The notes beneath the pieces are model-generated. The model did no database searches. It was not told where the DNA came from and was given only the letters and a program-made list of their open reading frames with translations. The position numbers and the translations under genes were made by a program. 64,000 nucleotides of DNA from Euryodendron excelsum (taxonomy: Eukaryota; Streptophyta; Magnoliopsida; Ericales; Pentaphylacaceae). Location: assembly GCA_033060915.1 (NCBI GenBank), contig CM065377.1, positions 37,251,683-37,315,682 of the forward strand. Direction: 5' to 3'. Below are positions 1 through 11,343 of this stretch, one piece after another (within the stretch, counting starts at the first letter, position 1; each line of letters opens with the position of its first letter).

Positions 1-149
1 ATATGACTTGCATTTCTTGAATTCATGATACATTACATGACCATATTAAGATATCTATTATCTCAAAACTTGAAAAAGGTTATATTCTGAGTTCCTTATA
101 CTTGACATGCCCAGTCTGGGCGCATAAATCGACACTCCATTTCAAAGGG

Positions 150-439
150 TGGACTCATCATGACAATGGACTCAAATTATATCATTAACGGGCATGTGTC
201 GGCTTATTAAGTTCATGAGTCACCTTATGAGTTGGGCCTATATACTTTCACGAAACCCACTTTTACAAACATTCGAAATTTCCCTCTCTCTCGCTTACTC
301 TCACTCTGTTTCTCTCCAGCTCCTCTGTTTGCACCAAAGCCCAACAGTCACCACCGAAGCATCACCAATCTTCATTTCAATCCTATTATAAACCCTAATC
401 GACTCCATTTCGTTCTCTCTCACTATTCCCAATCCTACA
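150..439 (+). promoter_or_regulatory. candidate internal promoter and 5' leader of the accessory ORF
   Basis: A TATA-like TATATAC at 239-245 is followed about 40 bases later by a pyrimidine-rich leader (ctctctctcgcttactc, from about 280) and an AAACCCTA telo-box-like motif near 389, ending at the ATG at 440. This is how a plant class II promoter and 5' leader look, and it suggests the accessory ORF could have been expressed from its own transcript. No intron boundary is evident. Bases 1-150 show nothing else I can name. Confidence 0.35.
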
Positions 440-1873
440 ATGGCTCCTAAAATAGAATCAGAACGAGAAAACCCTAATAACCTCTCTTCGTGTACTCAGA
501 AGCGAAAAAGGGTTGGACTAGTCATTAAAGAATCAGAGGAAAGGGCTCCTGAAGAACAACTTGGATGGGATATCACACATTTCAAAGATGCATTAGCTTA
601 GGAAAGGTACATGAATATTTTCGGTCTTTGTAAAGTTCTGAGTGGACGCTGGATAAATTATGCCTATTTTGAAAGTGAGAACTTCGACTTCCCTCACACC
701 CTTGCTAGCCTAGGTTGGAAACCCTACACAACAATTAGAGAGAATGTATACCCTAAGTTGGTTACCCATTTCTACTCTAATCTGATAAAGAAGGTTGGAA
801 GAACCGAAATTTCTAGCTTTGTGAATGGAGTAAAAATCACTCTAAATGAGGGCACTCTTGCAGAGATTATGGGCACTAGGTATGGTGGAGAAACCTCTTT
901 TGAAACCGTTAGCCGAAAGAGACAACTTCAGGTTCTCCATGGTCAAGACCTACCTGAGTCTACCCAACCCATAGCCAATGACCTTCCCGTTGAGTTGAGG
1001 CTAGTGCACCACTTTGTGGCCACAATTTTCATACCCAAAGTTGGTAGTTTTGAGCGTGAAAGTGAGAAGGAACTGTTTTTTTAATGGGTCTTCCTCACAA
1101 ACATCAGAATTGATGTTCTATACTACATTATCTCTAACATGGCCAATGCCGCTACTACTGCTTCCAAAAACCTACCCTACAGGATGTTGCTCACCAAGAT
1201 CTTTAAACATTTTCAAGTCAATCTCTTAGGTGTGAACTACAGAAAGTATGATCCCTATAAAGATGAATGCAGTAAGTACACCTTGAGTAGGATGGGATAC
1301 AGAAATGTTAATGGCCATTAGGTTCCAAGGCCTAACAAAGTTACCCTTGCTAGCTCTTCACAGAAAAGAGCATTTGCTTCTAGACCTAGAAAACCCTTAG
1401 CTCAAACCCTTGAAGCCTCTTCTGTTGATGAACTCTTGGGAAACATAATGGACATACTTCAAAGCATGAACCAAGAGCTTGATGATGGATTGCTGCAGTT
1501 GCAAAGCCTTAAGCAAGACGTGATTCAACTAAAAAAGGCTCAAGGCATTGTAGTGGAGGAGGAGGAAGTTGAAAAGAAACCAGAAAATGAAGAAAGAAGT
1601 GAGGGAGAACAAGAGAAAGAACCAGAGGAAGAATTAGAGGACACAGAAAATGAATCTGAGGATGATCCTACACATAGTTTCTCTGAGGATGAATCTGTGG
1701 ATGCTACAACAAGGAAGAAAGCTAGTTCAGCAAAGCGAGCCACACCATCTACCTCAGTTACTAGTTTTGTGAGAAGAAGGCCATATGGTTTGAGGTCTAA
1801 ACCCTTTTCTGGTCCATCCAACAGTGCCTCGGATCCTGTTGATTTATCACCCTCTCCCTCTCCATCTCCTTAA
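440..1873 (+). pseudogene. retrotransposon accessory ORF with a plant-transposon-protein-like domain, three nonsense codons
   Basis: One reading frame runs from ATG 440 to the stop at 1871-1873 (about 477 codons) and is broken only by TAG 599-601, TAA 1082-1084 and TAG 1319-1321; there is no frameshift. The N-terminus is basic and acidic (KRKRVGL near residue 25). Residues about 75-150 carry LGWKPYTTI, NVYPKLVTHFYSNL and a GTLAEIMG-like stretch, resembling the plant-specific domain usually annotated as putative plant transposon protein, common in retroelement ORFs. After about residue 330 come a helical Q/L/K-rich segment, a long Glu/Asp-rich acidic tract and a basic tail (RRRPYGLRSK) ending in Ser-Pro repeats. 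Each stop fits CAG or CAA changed to TAG or TAA by C-to-T. It lies upstream of the 3' LTR. The function is unknown; it is not a transposase that I can recognise. Confidence 0.65.
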
Positions 1874-2604
1874 ACTCCTCCAAAATCCTCCTCATCATCT
1901 TGAACACTCATGGCTCTGTCTCTCATGGTCCTGTTATAACATTTTTTTTTGGCATACCTTTTGTGAACAATAACTGTACAACTTTTTGTAATCTTATTTT
2001 GGTTGAATAAATGAAATATGCTTTTGTTATGGTGCCCAATTGATCTTCTTTGAATTCTTGATTGTTTAATTGCTCTCCTAACTATACATTTTATCTTGTT
2101 TTAATATTTTTTGCTATTGTACCTGTCTATGTTTTCCATTTTCTTTCTCGTTTTGTTGGATTGACAAAAAGGGGGGAGAAGATTTGGAGAAGAATTGGAC
2201 AAAATTGAGTATATATAAATTAGAATTGGCAAGAAGAATTGAACAATGTATGTTTATTCAAAGTAATTTGCACTTATTTTTGAACTGGGAATGAATTGGA
2301 CAAGAAATAGAGTATATCTGATTGATGAATGGAAGTGAAATGAACTGTTTATTAACTGATAAATATTAAGCATGTTCTCAGGGGAAGTAATATGAATCAT
2401 TTCCCTCAAGTTGTTTTTGAATTACCAGACAAAAACTCCCTAAAAGTTGTTTTTGAAAACTCTTTTGTCTTCTAAGCATGATTTGTTTAATTACAAAACA
2501 AATGGAGAGTTCTCTACTGGTATGCCATTCAACTTTGTCCATTTCATTTAATCATATATCAACTTATTTTGCAAAGGTTTTGTCATCATCAAAAAGGGGT
2601 AGAT
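1874..2604 (+). other. 3' untranslated region and polypurine tracts of the copia element
   Basis: A/T-rich non-coding sequence between the accessory ORF and the 3' LTR. Two purine tracts are visible: acaaaaaggggggagaag near 2164 and aaaaaggggtagat immediately before the LTR start at 2605. The second is in the correct place for the plus-strand primer. No ORF of note. Confidence 0.6.
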
Positions 2605-3499
2605 TGTTGACTCAAGGTTGGTCTCCATTATGATTTTGATGATAACTAAATCTTTTATTATTTTACTAATGCATTTACTTAGTTTGCAAATTAATAAAGT
2701 TTATAATTTAGACTTAAAATTCAACTTTAAGTCTAATATATGTCAAAGTGAATGCACAGCAAGCTCAGGATCAAGCAATGAATTCTAAGAGCTATGCAAC
2801 GAACCAAACAGAGCATTGACACCTATTTCTACTTCAAACAAATATTTTGCATTCGACGAGATTGAAGGTGTTCAAATAAGGCTGTCATCAAGTATGCATA
2901 AACTCAATGAAGTTGTATTGCACTCAAAGGGATTGAAGACTGCATCAGAGTATGCTAAAGTCAATTGAAGATGACTTGATTGTGAAGAGATTGAAAAAAC
3001 TCAAAAGAAAACTTTATCAAGTGTGCAAAAGGTTAATTCAAGATAATGTGATTGAAAGTTGCTTGAGAAGAAGATTCATCTTGATTGCCTGATCTCTATA
3101 TGAAATTCAAGTGAAGAATTCTTCTATGATATAAGGAATCAATGAAGACAATATGTATGAAGAGATTTTATCAAGCTTACAAAAAGTCTCATTAAGGAGA
3201 TTCCAAAGAAGAAAGAAGAATTGCTAGCAAAGAGAAGAAATCGGCAATGAAAGCAATAGCTTAGCAATGAAGGAGGAAGATCGGCAGAAGAGCTCAGCAT
3301 TAATAGATTGAAGCCCTAACAGGTTGGAAATCAAGAAAAGATGAATATCAAGTGATTGATTCAATCCAAGTTGAATAGAAGTTATCTTTGATGAGTTAAA
3401 GAGTTTTGATTGATCATCATACCCTAAAGAGAAGACTCCTTAAATATCTTATAATATTACTGAAGATGAACTTGGTCATTGAAAGACAGAATAAAGATT

Positions 3500-3860
3500 T
3501 CTGGGCAATGAGCTGACTCATGGAAATAAAGAGTCACCACATGAAGATAGAAGCAAAAACATGAAGACAGAATAAGCAATGAGCCGACTCATGGAGATGA
3601 AGATCTGACTAATGAAGACAGAAGTAAAAGCTTGAAGACCAAATAATCAATAAGCCGACCCTTGAATAAATAATCAACTCATGAAGACTGAAGCAAGATT
3701 TCTGGACAAAGAGTCGACTCATGGAAATAAAGAGCCGACTCATGAAGACAGAAACAAAATAACTTGAAGTCAGAATAGTCAATGAGCCGACTCATGGAGA
3801 CAGTGGACAACATCTGGAAAATGCAGACCAAAAGAGTCAACCTTTTAAGGCAAAAAGCCG
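3500..3860 (+). repeat. U3 repeats with GCCGAC / GACTCATG cores
   Basis: At least six irregularly spaced units contain variants of GAGCCGACTCATGGA, near 3509, 3580, 3652, 3711, 3741, 3785 and 3846, separated by gaagacagaa-like spacers. GCCGAC matches the DRE/CRT core (RCCGAC) and GACTCA resembles a bZIP site. The array ends about 130-490 bases upstream of the LTR TATA box, where enhancers would sit. Any stress response is inference only. Confidence 0.5.
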
Positions 3861-3986
3861 AGCCTTGGGATATAACGGCTAGTTTTTCTAACGTTATAAC
3901 AGACTGGATATGCTTTAAATAAACCCCAACAACCTCCAACGGATGAAATCAATATAGCTGTTTATATACTAGCTTCTAACTGCATT

Positions 3987-3994
3987 TATATAAG
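3987..3994 (+). promoter_or_regulatory. TATA box of the copia LTR
   Basis: TATATAAG followed by a purine-rich gagaggcacaagaaac leader, about 1380 bases after the LTR start. It marks the U3/R boundary region. Confidence 0.55.
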
Positions 3995-4548
3995 GAGAGG
4001 CACAAGAAACAAATATCCACTGACTAATCAAGCTGAATATTCTGAACATTCTCTTTGTCTTCACTGTGTGAGCTTTGATTGTTTTAATCCACTCTTGTTA
4101 GAGAGTTTGTACATTATTTGTATATCTTTATACGCTTGTAAGTGAGAGTTTGAGAGTTCTCTTGTGGAAGAAAAACTCTTGTAAGTTTGAGTGGTTCTTG
4201 GACAAAACCACTTGGTGGCTAAAGAATTTGGGAAGAAGTTCTTGTATAAAGAGTGAGCTAAGCACTTGGTCAATCAGCACCCATTTATAATTGGAGATCA
4301 CATAGTGGAGGAAGACTTCAAGGGGATCTTGGGGTGAGGACGTAGACCATGGATTCTGGTTGAACCTCGGTAATTCTTTGTGTTCTTTCTATTGCTTTGT
4401 TTTCTTTTTTTTCTTCTGATTACATTGCATTACATATAGATTGATCACTGTTACATTGTTTAGATTAATTTTAACTAATCTTAATTGTTTATTAATCTTC
4501 GAAAAAACCCAATTTACCCCCCTTCTTAGGTTGCCTTTTGGGCCAACA

Positions 4549-5523
4549 TAAGATTTCGTAAGGAAGAAGATACATTAAATGCAACCTATATGGTTCATAT
4601 TAGGGTGGTAAACTTGAAACTTTTTCAAAATGATTTCCAATGACCTTTTCAAGATAAGTTCACAAGAGCTTTTAAAAGTCCAAATCCCATTTTTCAAATC
4701 TCTGGTCCAGTTTCCAAAATTTTCAAAACTCCTTTGAGTTATATTCAAAAATATTTCAAAACACCTTCAAGTCCTATTTAAAAAACACTCCAAAATCCAG
4801 TTTCATGTCAAAACTTTCTCAAGTCATCTCAAGATTTTAAGTCAAAACTCTCTTGAGTTCTAGTTTCAAAACATTCCAAGACTCCCACAAGTCTCCTTTC
4901 AATCGGACCCTGATCCGAATTACGACTAACCTGATTCTCGCCAAATAAGACATGTAGGCAACCTTCATAGCTGTGGTCATAATCCCTTTTCATACTCAAA
5001 TGCCCCTTTTCAAAATCCAATCCCAAATTTCTTTCAAACTCTCTTTCAAATTACATCATGCATCATTCTTTCAAAAAGTAATGACAAAATCCTTTTTTAA
5101 AATGGACATAGATGGACATTTAGGAATCGAAGATTTAAGTGAGTGAATATAGGGTGATTAAACATGTAGGTACCGTAAGGGTGAGGTAGGGTGATTGTTT
5201 TCGGATATCTTCCTTGCACATAACCCACCTCCGAATCTAGAATCATTGTTTTCAAAGACCAAAACAAAGTCATTTTCAAAAAAGACTTAAATGTTCTCCA
5301 AACGTTGCCAACCAACCTGTTTTTCCAAAAACCCTCTCTTGAAAAAGTTTTTCAAAGCCTTTTTAAAAAAACCTAAGTTTAGTTTCGAAACTTCACTCAG
5401 TTTTAGATGACCTAACACACCTTTAACCATATTAGGTAACGACTTTAAACTTTTTTTAAAAAGCCCTTAATTAAATTAATTTCAAGTTCAAAACCCGTCG
5501 CACTTGTTCTTCTAAGAGGGCAA
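4549..5523 (+). repeat. gypsy element E1: 5' LTR, piece left of the CACTA insertion
   Basis: Aligns base for base in order with 20211-21118 of the E1 3' LTR, including the TACGAC...GTAGGCAACC block (about 4922-4955) and the GGTACCG-AAGGG block (about 5168-5195). The upstream part of this LTR is not here because the copia element was inserted at 4548/4549. It ends in gagggCAA, the left target copy of the CACTA element. Confidence 0.7.
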
Positions 5524-5965
5524 CACTACAAGAAAATAGGCTTTTTGCGGCACTCAAAAAATGCCACTAAAGAGTTAAAAATTGCCGCAAAAACTTTCCT
5601 CAACACTTTTTTGGCAAATGAAAGAGCGTGCGATACACTGGCGTCGCGAATACTTTGCATCATTTTTTTGCTACTGTAAGCATTTTTACAGCATTAATCA
5701 CCGGCATTTACAAGTGCTGCAAAAATAGTGCATTCGTGATATGTTTTTTTGCAGCAAAAGCACTAATGCCGGTTGTATGCGGCACTCTTTGTTGGAAGTG
5801 TCGGCAAAAAAAGTTGAATAGTGGCAACATTTTTGGTCAAGCGCCATGAAGAACATAACATCTTTTGGCACAATTATTGTTTTCGTGCCACAAAGAATTA
5901 ATTTTTGCGGCACTTCATGGAAAAACTGCCACAAATAAGTTGAGATTTTCAGAACAATTAATAGC
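5524..5965. repeat. left subterminal repeat region of the CACTA element
   Basis: Short motifs recur in both orientations: ttttgcggcact (5541, 5895), atgccact (5561), attgccgcaaaaac (5580), tttggcaaatg (5610), gctgcaaaaatagtgc, gcagcaaaagcac, tgcggcactctttg (5779), gtcggcaaaaaaag, actgccacaaata (5925). Arrays like this bind the TNPA-type regulator in En/Spm. The right end has fewer copies (11205-11250). Confidence 0.7.
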
Positions 5966-8900
5966 AAATGAAACGGCTTCTAAAACAATATTTTATTCTA
6001 ATAATACTCCCTTTTCCTGTTCTAAATTCAGATTCCATCAGCAGCCTGTGTATAATTTGCGCCTTCAAAGCTCCCAATCAACATAAAAAAAAAAAACCCA
6101 TGTACAAAATTAAGGGCAACCAATGTGATTGTGTGGAACATATACAATACTACTCAATTAATCATTTCTCTACAAAAAAAAAAACAATATCGTTAAATTA
6201 TTTCATATCCGTATAATACTATGTCCAACATCCAGAATAAATGATAGATTTAGCCAACAAGTATCCAATTTAATCCACTGCTCCAAAATAGATCACTTGA
6301 TATCGCCTTTAACATCCTAAGTCCTGCAAATCAAATCATATATTTATTAGATAAAAAATATAGGCCATGGATAATGGGCTTCAAAAATAAAAGCTCGTAG
6401 TAAACCTAAACATACATCAACACATCACCATGGATTTTCCATGTATCTGCGGATCACCATGCAATAGTTGTGACATTATAACATGAAACTACTCAACAAT
6501 TACCTTTGCAGTATCTCAAATAATATTTACAAGTTGAGATTCTTCCTGAAATTTGAAAATCATGCATAAGAATATTAATATAGACAAATATTTTCAGAAG
6601 ACGTGAGGGTTTAGTTAAAACTGGTGAAAACGGGCAGCACATATAAGTTTATGAAGAACATATGTGAATGAACAATAGTCACTTGACGGTAGTTGATTAA
6701 CAAACTAATAACAAACATATTCGTCCTAAAATTCTTTCTAGTAACCTGGTTTTTTGGGTAAGTGCCATTTTAGTTCCTTTACACCAGCAAAAGCAGAAAG
6801 CGGTCATTGGAGAAAGGACAAGGATACAACAGCCAATGGCAACAGGTGATAAGGTCAAACAATGGGAACAAGAAGGCACCCTTAAGCCCTTCATAAAAAT
6901 ATCAAAAGTGGCTAAGGCCAAATAACCATACTAATTGTTCAAGCTGCTGGACTTCAACAAATAGTAAAGCACGGTAGAAGAACATGAGTGCAAAGGAATC
7001 TTTCAGCAGATTATAAGACTTGCAATTCTGGAAAGAAAAAATTGAACTAAGCTTACGTAGCAATATTGACACCTGGGATAAAGGCACCCATCTAGTAATG
7101 CTGCAAGTATCATTGAATCCAATCCCCAAGAAAAAGCAGAGCCACCGGGGCATGTCCCTCTTGTACATAATCACATTTAGTTGCCTATATACCATCCAAG
7201 AATATTACCAACAAAAAAAACTCGGAGTAGAAGACTAACAATTTCAAGGCGCTTGCAACTTAATGATATCTTCCAGATGAGGACTTGAATATAATTTTAG
7301 TCAAACAGCTTATGTAGGTTTGAAAATCCAAGTCAGAAATAACATTCTATGATACAAACTTAGAATTTACCAAAATGCAACTTCTCACCAAGAGCTGAAG
7401 TGAGGCACACTACCATATCTTTTGTTTGACTATATTATCCATGAAGAAGGTGAGGTTAGAGAGCATATTACCCGTAACATAAGAGCATGACAGATGAAGG
7501 AATGTTTTTAGCATTTAGTGTGATCACAAATGATCCTATGATACAAACCAGAATCGTATCTCTAACTTAGATGCCAAACAGAAAATCAAAATTGAAACTG
7601 CCATTATTGGGATACTTCACATACAGCACAGGATCACATAAGGTTTAGACATGTATATCTACCAATATGGAAAAAATTCAACCATACTGTGTCCTTCACA
7701 CCGCATAAAGCTACAATTGTAGACGAAAAAAGGACATAGAATGAAGAACCAACAGCAACTTCTTCAAAAATCCTCCAATTCTGCACTGAAACAACAGTGT
7801 AACACCCTCAAATTGTTCAGAAATAGATTGTCCATAAGAAATGAGGAGATTGCAAGAATTAAAAGAAGTTCAAAAAAGCATACCTAATAGAGGGGCAGAA
7901 AATATAATGGAGCTGACAGGTGTAGGACGGGAGCAAACTGTCAAGAAAAAAAATCACCTTGAACAAAAATCAAATTATAAAAAAGCAAAAACAAGTCAAA
8001 AAATGAAAAACCACTTTTGGGCAACACAATTTGTATGAATAGAAACCCACATGTTAGATTGATATACATGTGTAGTGAAGGAAGTTTACAACATCAATGT
8101 ACCTAAATCAAAATTCCAAAGCCAACAACGGAAATAGAACTATAACAAGAAAACTAGAACTATAGATTCTCTTAAGAAACTCAACAAAACACAATAAAGA
8201 AAACACTATAGCTGGCACAAGCAAGCAGGCCCAGCTTTCTAGAAAACCAGATCATCAAGAATAAACCTCAAAAAACTAAAAAAACGATAGCGGGACAGAA
8301 ATAAGGCTGAAAACATCTAACAACCAGATGCTGTAAAAGTCCCCATTACCAAGAAAGCTGCTGGAAAAAAACTAGCAGCAAGAAAATTGTTGTAGCAGAA
8401 CTAGAAAATGGGATTGCTGTAAAATCAGCAGCCCCAAAATGCAGTTTGCCAACAACGAAAACTGCACAGGAAATTTAACATTGCCTCTTCTCTAAAAATT
8501 TTAATAATCTTGAATTTGCTAGGCATAGGTGCGAAGTGCATTACTTTTTTAATCAAAATTCTGACAATTATAGTTCTCAAACTTGAAGAGACTCTGCAAC
8601 TTACTTGTCACCAAATAAGGCAGCAACAGCAGGTCTAAAAACAAAGAAATAAAAAGAAACAAAGAAAAGTTAGAAAATAATCTATAAAAACAAAACAAGC
8701 AGCCAATGGCCAGCTGCTGCACTAAGAAGAACATAGTTTGATGTACTTAAAGACAACTGACGAAGGAAGTGAAAAATAAAAACTATCCTTCTCCACAAAT
8801 ATACTATTAAATCCACATCGTTCAAAAACCAAAGAAAAAAGGGAAGGAAGAAAGTCTATGTTGTACAAACAAAAAGTCTTTAAACCTATCCTCGAGACAT

Positions 8901-9480
8901 TCTAAGTATCTTAAAGCTCAAAAAGCCCAACCTTTTATGTCCTAAAAAACAAGAATAGCCAATATCAATGGAAAAAAGTAGCAAAACATTTTCGCAGCCC
9001 ATTCTGAAGTCACCTAGGCAGCAATAATAGATTATTCTACTTCTTTAAGTTGAGGGGGCTCAATCTGAAAGAAATAAAAAAATAAAAAAGCTAAAAGGAA
9101 TCAGTCAAGGATGTACGTGAAACAAAAAGCCTATGGTTGATAGGAAAAAAAATAACTTATTCATTGGATACTGCCTAAACAGCATAATAGAAAGCAGATT
9201 TGTTGTAGCTGAACTCCAAATAACTAGGGGGTAAAATATTGCTAGTAGAGGTATCTGTCATGATAGAGCATTCTAGTTTAGCTCTTATTGCACCACCCTA
9301 CACGGCTCTTACTTGGGTGGTGCAAACAAATTGTAATGACTAGGAAAAAAATAAAACAAAAAGACATCTAACATGCTTCATTATTGACAAAACTAAAAAC
9401 AGCAATAATAAAAAAATTTCAGAGAGAAACCAAGAGAATATGATATAAATATTGAAGGATCCCAAGAGATCACTTCAACC
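5966..9480. other. CACTA interior without recognisable genes
   Basis: A/T-rich sequence with several poly-A runs and short frames on both strands, none with a motif I recognise. One minus-strand frame (7195-6902) carries MYKRDMPRWLCFFLGIGF, which looks locally protein-like but matches no family I know. Several positions resemble minus-strand introns and exons (for example ttttttaggac-like acceptors near 8945), consistent with transduplicated host sequence, but I cannot build a gene model. Confidence 0.4.
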
Positions 9481-9669
9481 CACTACGCTATTCTCCCATC
9501 ATCTCCATTATTCCTGTGCCCAAAGTTTCCCAAATCAATCAACATATGATCAAATCACAGTTGAATTCCAAGAATTGCGGAAACAGCAACCTTAAAATGA
9601 CATACGAAAATATTTATAAATTTATATATATGCACTTGTTGGAATGCATACATATACCTACACAAACAC

Positions 9670-9673
9670 AGAC

Positions 9674-9704
<31 letters not shown>

Positions 9705-9708
9705 GTCG
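9670..9708. repeat. (AT)n microsatellite
   Basis: About eleven alternating AT units interrupted once by G (tatatatgtatatata). Simple sequence inside the CACTA interior. Confidence 0.8.
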
Positions 9709-10015
9709 TACCTTTACATGTCTCTCTTTCTCCCAGCACCTTGACTCTTATCTGCTTGCATAAAAAATAAAAAATAAAAAACAAGTAATTAAATCGTCAG
9801 GCAATATAAACACCATGCAGGAATCAAACACTCTAGAGGATGATTTCAATTCAAAGAATTGAGAAACCCATATAGAAATAAAATAAAGTTACTAGAAAAG
9901 AGTACAAAGCTCAGAATCAATCAGAAACCATAAGAAGATGCAAGAAATGTGGGGGCAAAGAGAAATTCCAAGAAACTGAGAGAAAATGAAGGAAATGTCA
10001 ATTCTAAACAAAACC

Positions 10016-10330
10016 CTAGTTCAAGCGAACGAACAATATTTGAATAATCGTTGAGAGAGAGAGAGGCACGAAATTACCAATAGGATTATGTACAAGGAAC
10101 TCAAAAGATTTGAGTTCGGAGGCAGCATACATGAGATTTAAAGAAGAAGAACACAATGAATCGACAAAAGAAAGAGGAAAAAGAAAACCGTGGACAGACA
10201 AAGGGGGAAACTGATCAGTGCTCTTTGATCATGGGTGGTGGTGGCTTTTGGCCATCAACGGTGGTCAGCAGGTCCGAAAGAAAGTGAAAGACAGTGTTTG
10301 AGTGGGATTAAGAGAGAAGAAAGAGAGGGA
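10016..10330 (-). other. host-gene-like 5' end captured in the CACTA element
   Basis: Read on the minus strand, a CT-rich leader (ctttctttctttctaatctcc, then ctctctttcttctctc) leads to a short frame beginning MSVHGFLFPLSF at 10201. It runs through a second Met (MYAASELKSFEFLVHNPIG) to a good donor-like attg/gtaatttc near 10075. A CT-rich leader, short first exon and GT donor are the usual look of a plant gene 5' end. I do not recognise the protein and see no downstream exon with confidence. CACTA elements often carry host fragments. Confidence 0.35.
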
Positions 10331-10351
10331 GATTAGAAAGAAAGAAAGTGA

Positions 10352-10724
10352 GGCCCTGGTTGGAACTGGTTTCGATTCCGGTTCCGTTTTTGTTTTTCGT
10401 GTTCTCGGAACTAAAAAGTTTGAGAACATTTCGTTTTTCTTGTTTTCGAAAATAAAAAAATGAGACCATCGAAAACACCATCGTTTTCATATCGTTCTCA
10501 TTTTTGTATGAAAACGGTTTCGGAAACTCAGAAAACACATTTTTAATGGTTTCTGAAATTGGGCTGTTTTTTGAAAAATTTCTCGAAAACAAGTTTCGGA
10601 ACTAGCTTACCAAACACGGTTCAACGAAAATAGTTTCTGGAACCAATCTGCCAAACGCGGTTCCGCAGAATTTCAAAAATCAAAAACAGAAAACAAAAAT
10701 TGAAACCACAACCAAACGAAGCTT
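10352..10724. mobile_element. MITE-like element with imperfect terminal inverted repeats
   Basis: The left end reads ggccctggttggaactggtttcgatt. The complement of the right end reads aagcttcgtttggttgtggtttcaatt. The GGTTTCRATT core matches and the outer bases diverge. The body is rich in gaaaac and gttttc in both orientations, so it could fold on itself, as MITEs do. Its location directly upstream of the gene-like leader is typical of promoter-proximal MITEs. I cannot define a clear target duplication; family unknown. Confidence 0.4.
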
Positions 10725-11268
10725 GAGTTTCTAGACGAGAGCGAAAACAGATTTGGGAAATATTTGTATTTCCCTCTAATCTGAAACGGTGCTGTTTAAT
10801 CTACAAGGATACGGCTTTATAACGTTAGAATGACCCCAGTAAAATCATATTCTCTTAAAAACTGGATTCGATTGATAAATGTTTTTTATTTTTTTTAAAA
10901 TATAAAATATAAAAAATACTAAAATAATTGTATTTTCTGTTTTTGAAATATTGGTCTGGTATTATTAACAAAACGGTAACCTACAAATACCATCACCAGA
11001 TCATAAAAAAACAAAAGCACACTTATGGCACACAAAAAATAAAAATAAAAACTGACAGTACTTCTAAACAGATACTGCGTCATTTTGATCATCAATTGCA
11101 GCACAAAAGACAAGCCACGATATGTTAGCGAAATGTCTAGTAAAATGTCCAAGATTGTCGGCACTTGTTTTTTTTTTTTTTTTTTGCTAGGGAAAATTGC
11201 TCTTTGTGACACTTTTTTAAACTGCCACAAAAAAATAATTGTTGCAGAAAACTATTTTTCTTGTAGTG

Positions 11269-11343
11269 TGAGTTCCAATAACAACTATCGGGTTTCACTG
11301 AAGTCAAGACCCAAACTCGGGGCCAGAAAGCTAGGGTGGGACA
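11269..11343 (+). repeat. gypsy element E1: 3' end of the 5' LTR
   Basis: Continues the LTR after the CACTA element (gagttccaa, gggtttcactgaagtcaagacc, aaactcggggcc) and matches 21118-21180. It ends gggACA, the LTR terminus. It is followed by actagcgagggtt, a primer-binding site that has lost its centre. Confidence 0.65.

Larger units (their letters stand above)
1..4548 (+). mobile_element. 3' part of a SIRE/Maximus-like Ty1/copia retrotransposon
   Basis: The right end is an LTR (2605-4548) that begins TGTTGACTC, ends GGCCAACA and is preceded by an A/G-rich polypurine tract. The LTR opens with a gttttgatgataac-like block and closes with a C-run before ttaggttgcc, as in many plant SIRE/Maximus copia LTRs. 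Upstream lies a decayed accessory ORF (440-1873), placed as in elements that carry an extra ORF between pol and the 3' LTR. gag, pol and the 5' LTR would lie left of the window. To the right, sequence continues directly into the middle of a gypsy LTR, so this element is inserted in E1. The predicted target duplication is TAAGA (4549-4553), and its partner lies outside the window. The lineage name is inferred from overall layout. Confidence 0.7.
2605..4548 (+). repeat. 3' LTR of the SIRE-like copia element (1944 bp)
   Basis: Bounded by TGTTGACTC at the left and GGCCAACA at the right, so TGTTG/CAACA form the short terminal inverted repeat. A TATATAAG box lies at 3987-3994 with a plausible transcription start some 30 bases downstream. 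The 3' end has the C-rich stretch before the terminus that is usual in SIRE/Maximus LTRs. U3 contains degenerate repeats carrying GCCGACTCATG (listed separately). There is no coding sequence. Confidence 0.75.
5524..11268. mobile_element. En/Spm-type CACTA transposon, non-autonomous, inserted in the E1 LTR
   Basis: The left terminus is CACTACAAGAAAA and the right is TTTTTCTTGTAGTG, a perfect 13-bp terminal inverted repeat identical to the consensus end of plant En/Spm (CACTA) elements. Both ends have subterminal repeats built on tttttgcggcact and its complement. The flanks are CAA (5521-5523) and TGA (11269-11271). Undisturbed LTR copies read gagggCGAgttc here, so both are explained as a duplicated CGA that decayed by CpG deamination. 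The 5745-bp body has no recognisable TNPD-type transposase; the longest open frames are under 145 codons and look non-coding. It probably depended on transposase supplied in trans. The interior includes a host-gene-like 5' end and a MITE-like insertion (listed separately). Confidence 0.85.

Noticed and set aside
1540..1821. Ser-rich 93-codon frame on the minus strand
   Set aside because: Shadow of the acidic Glu/Asp tract of the plus-strand pseudogene.
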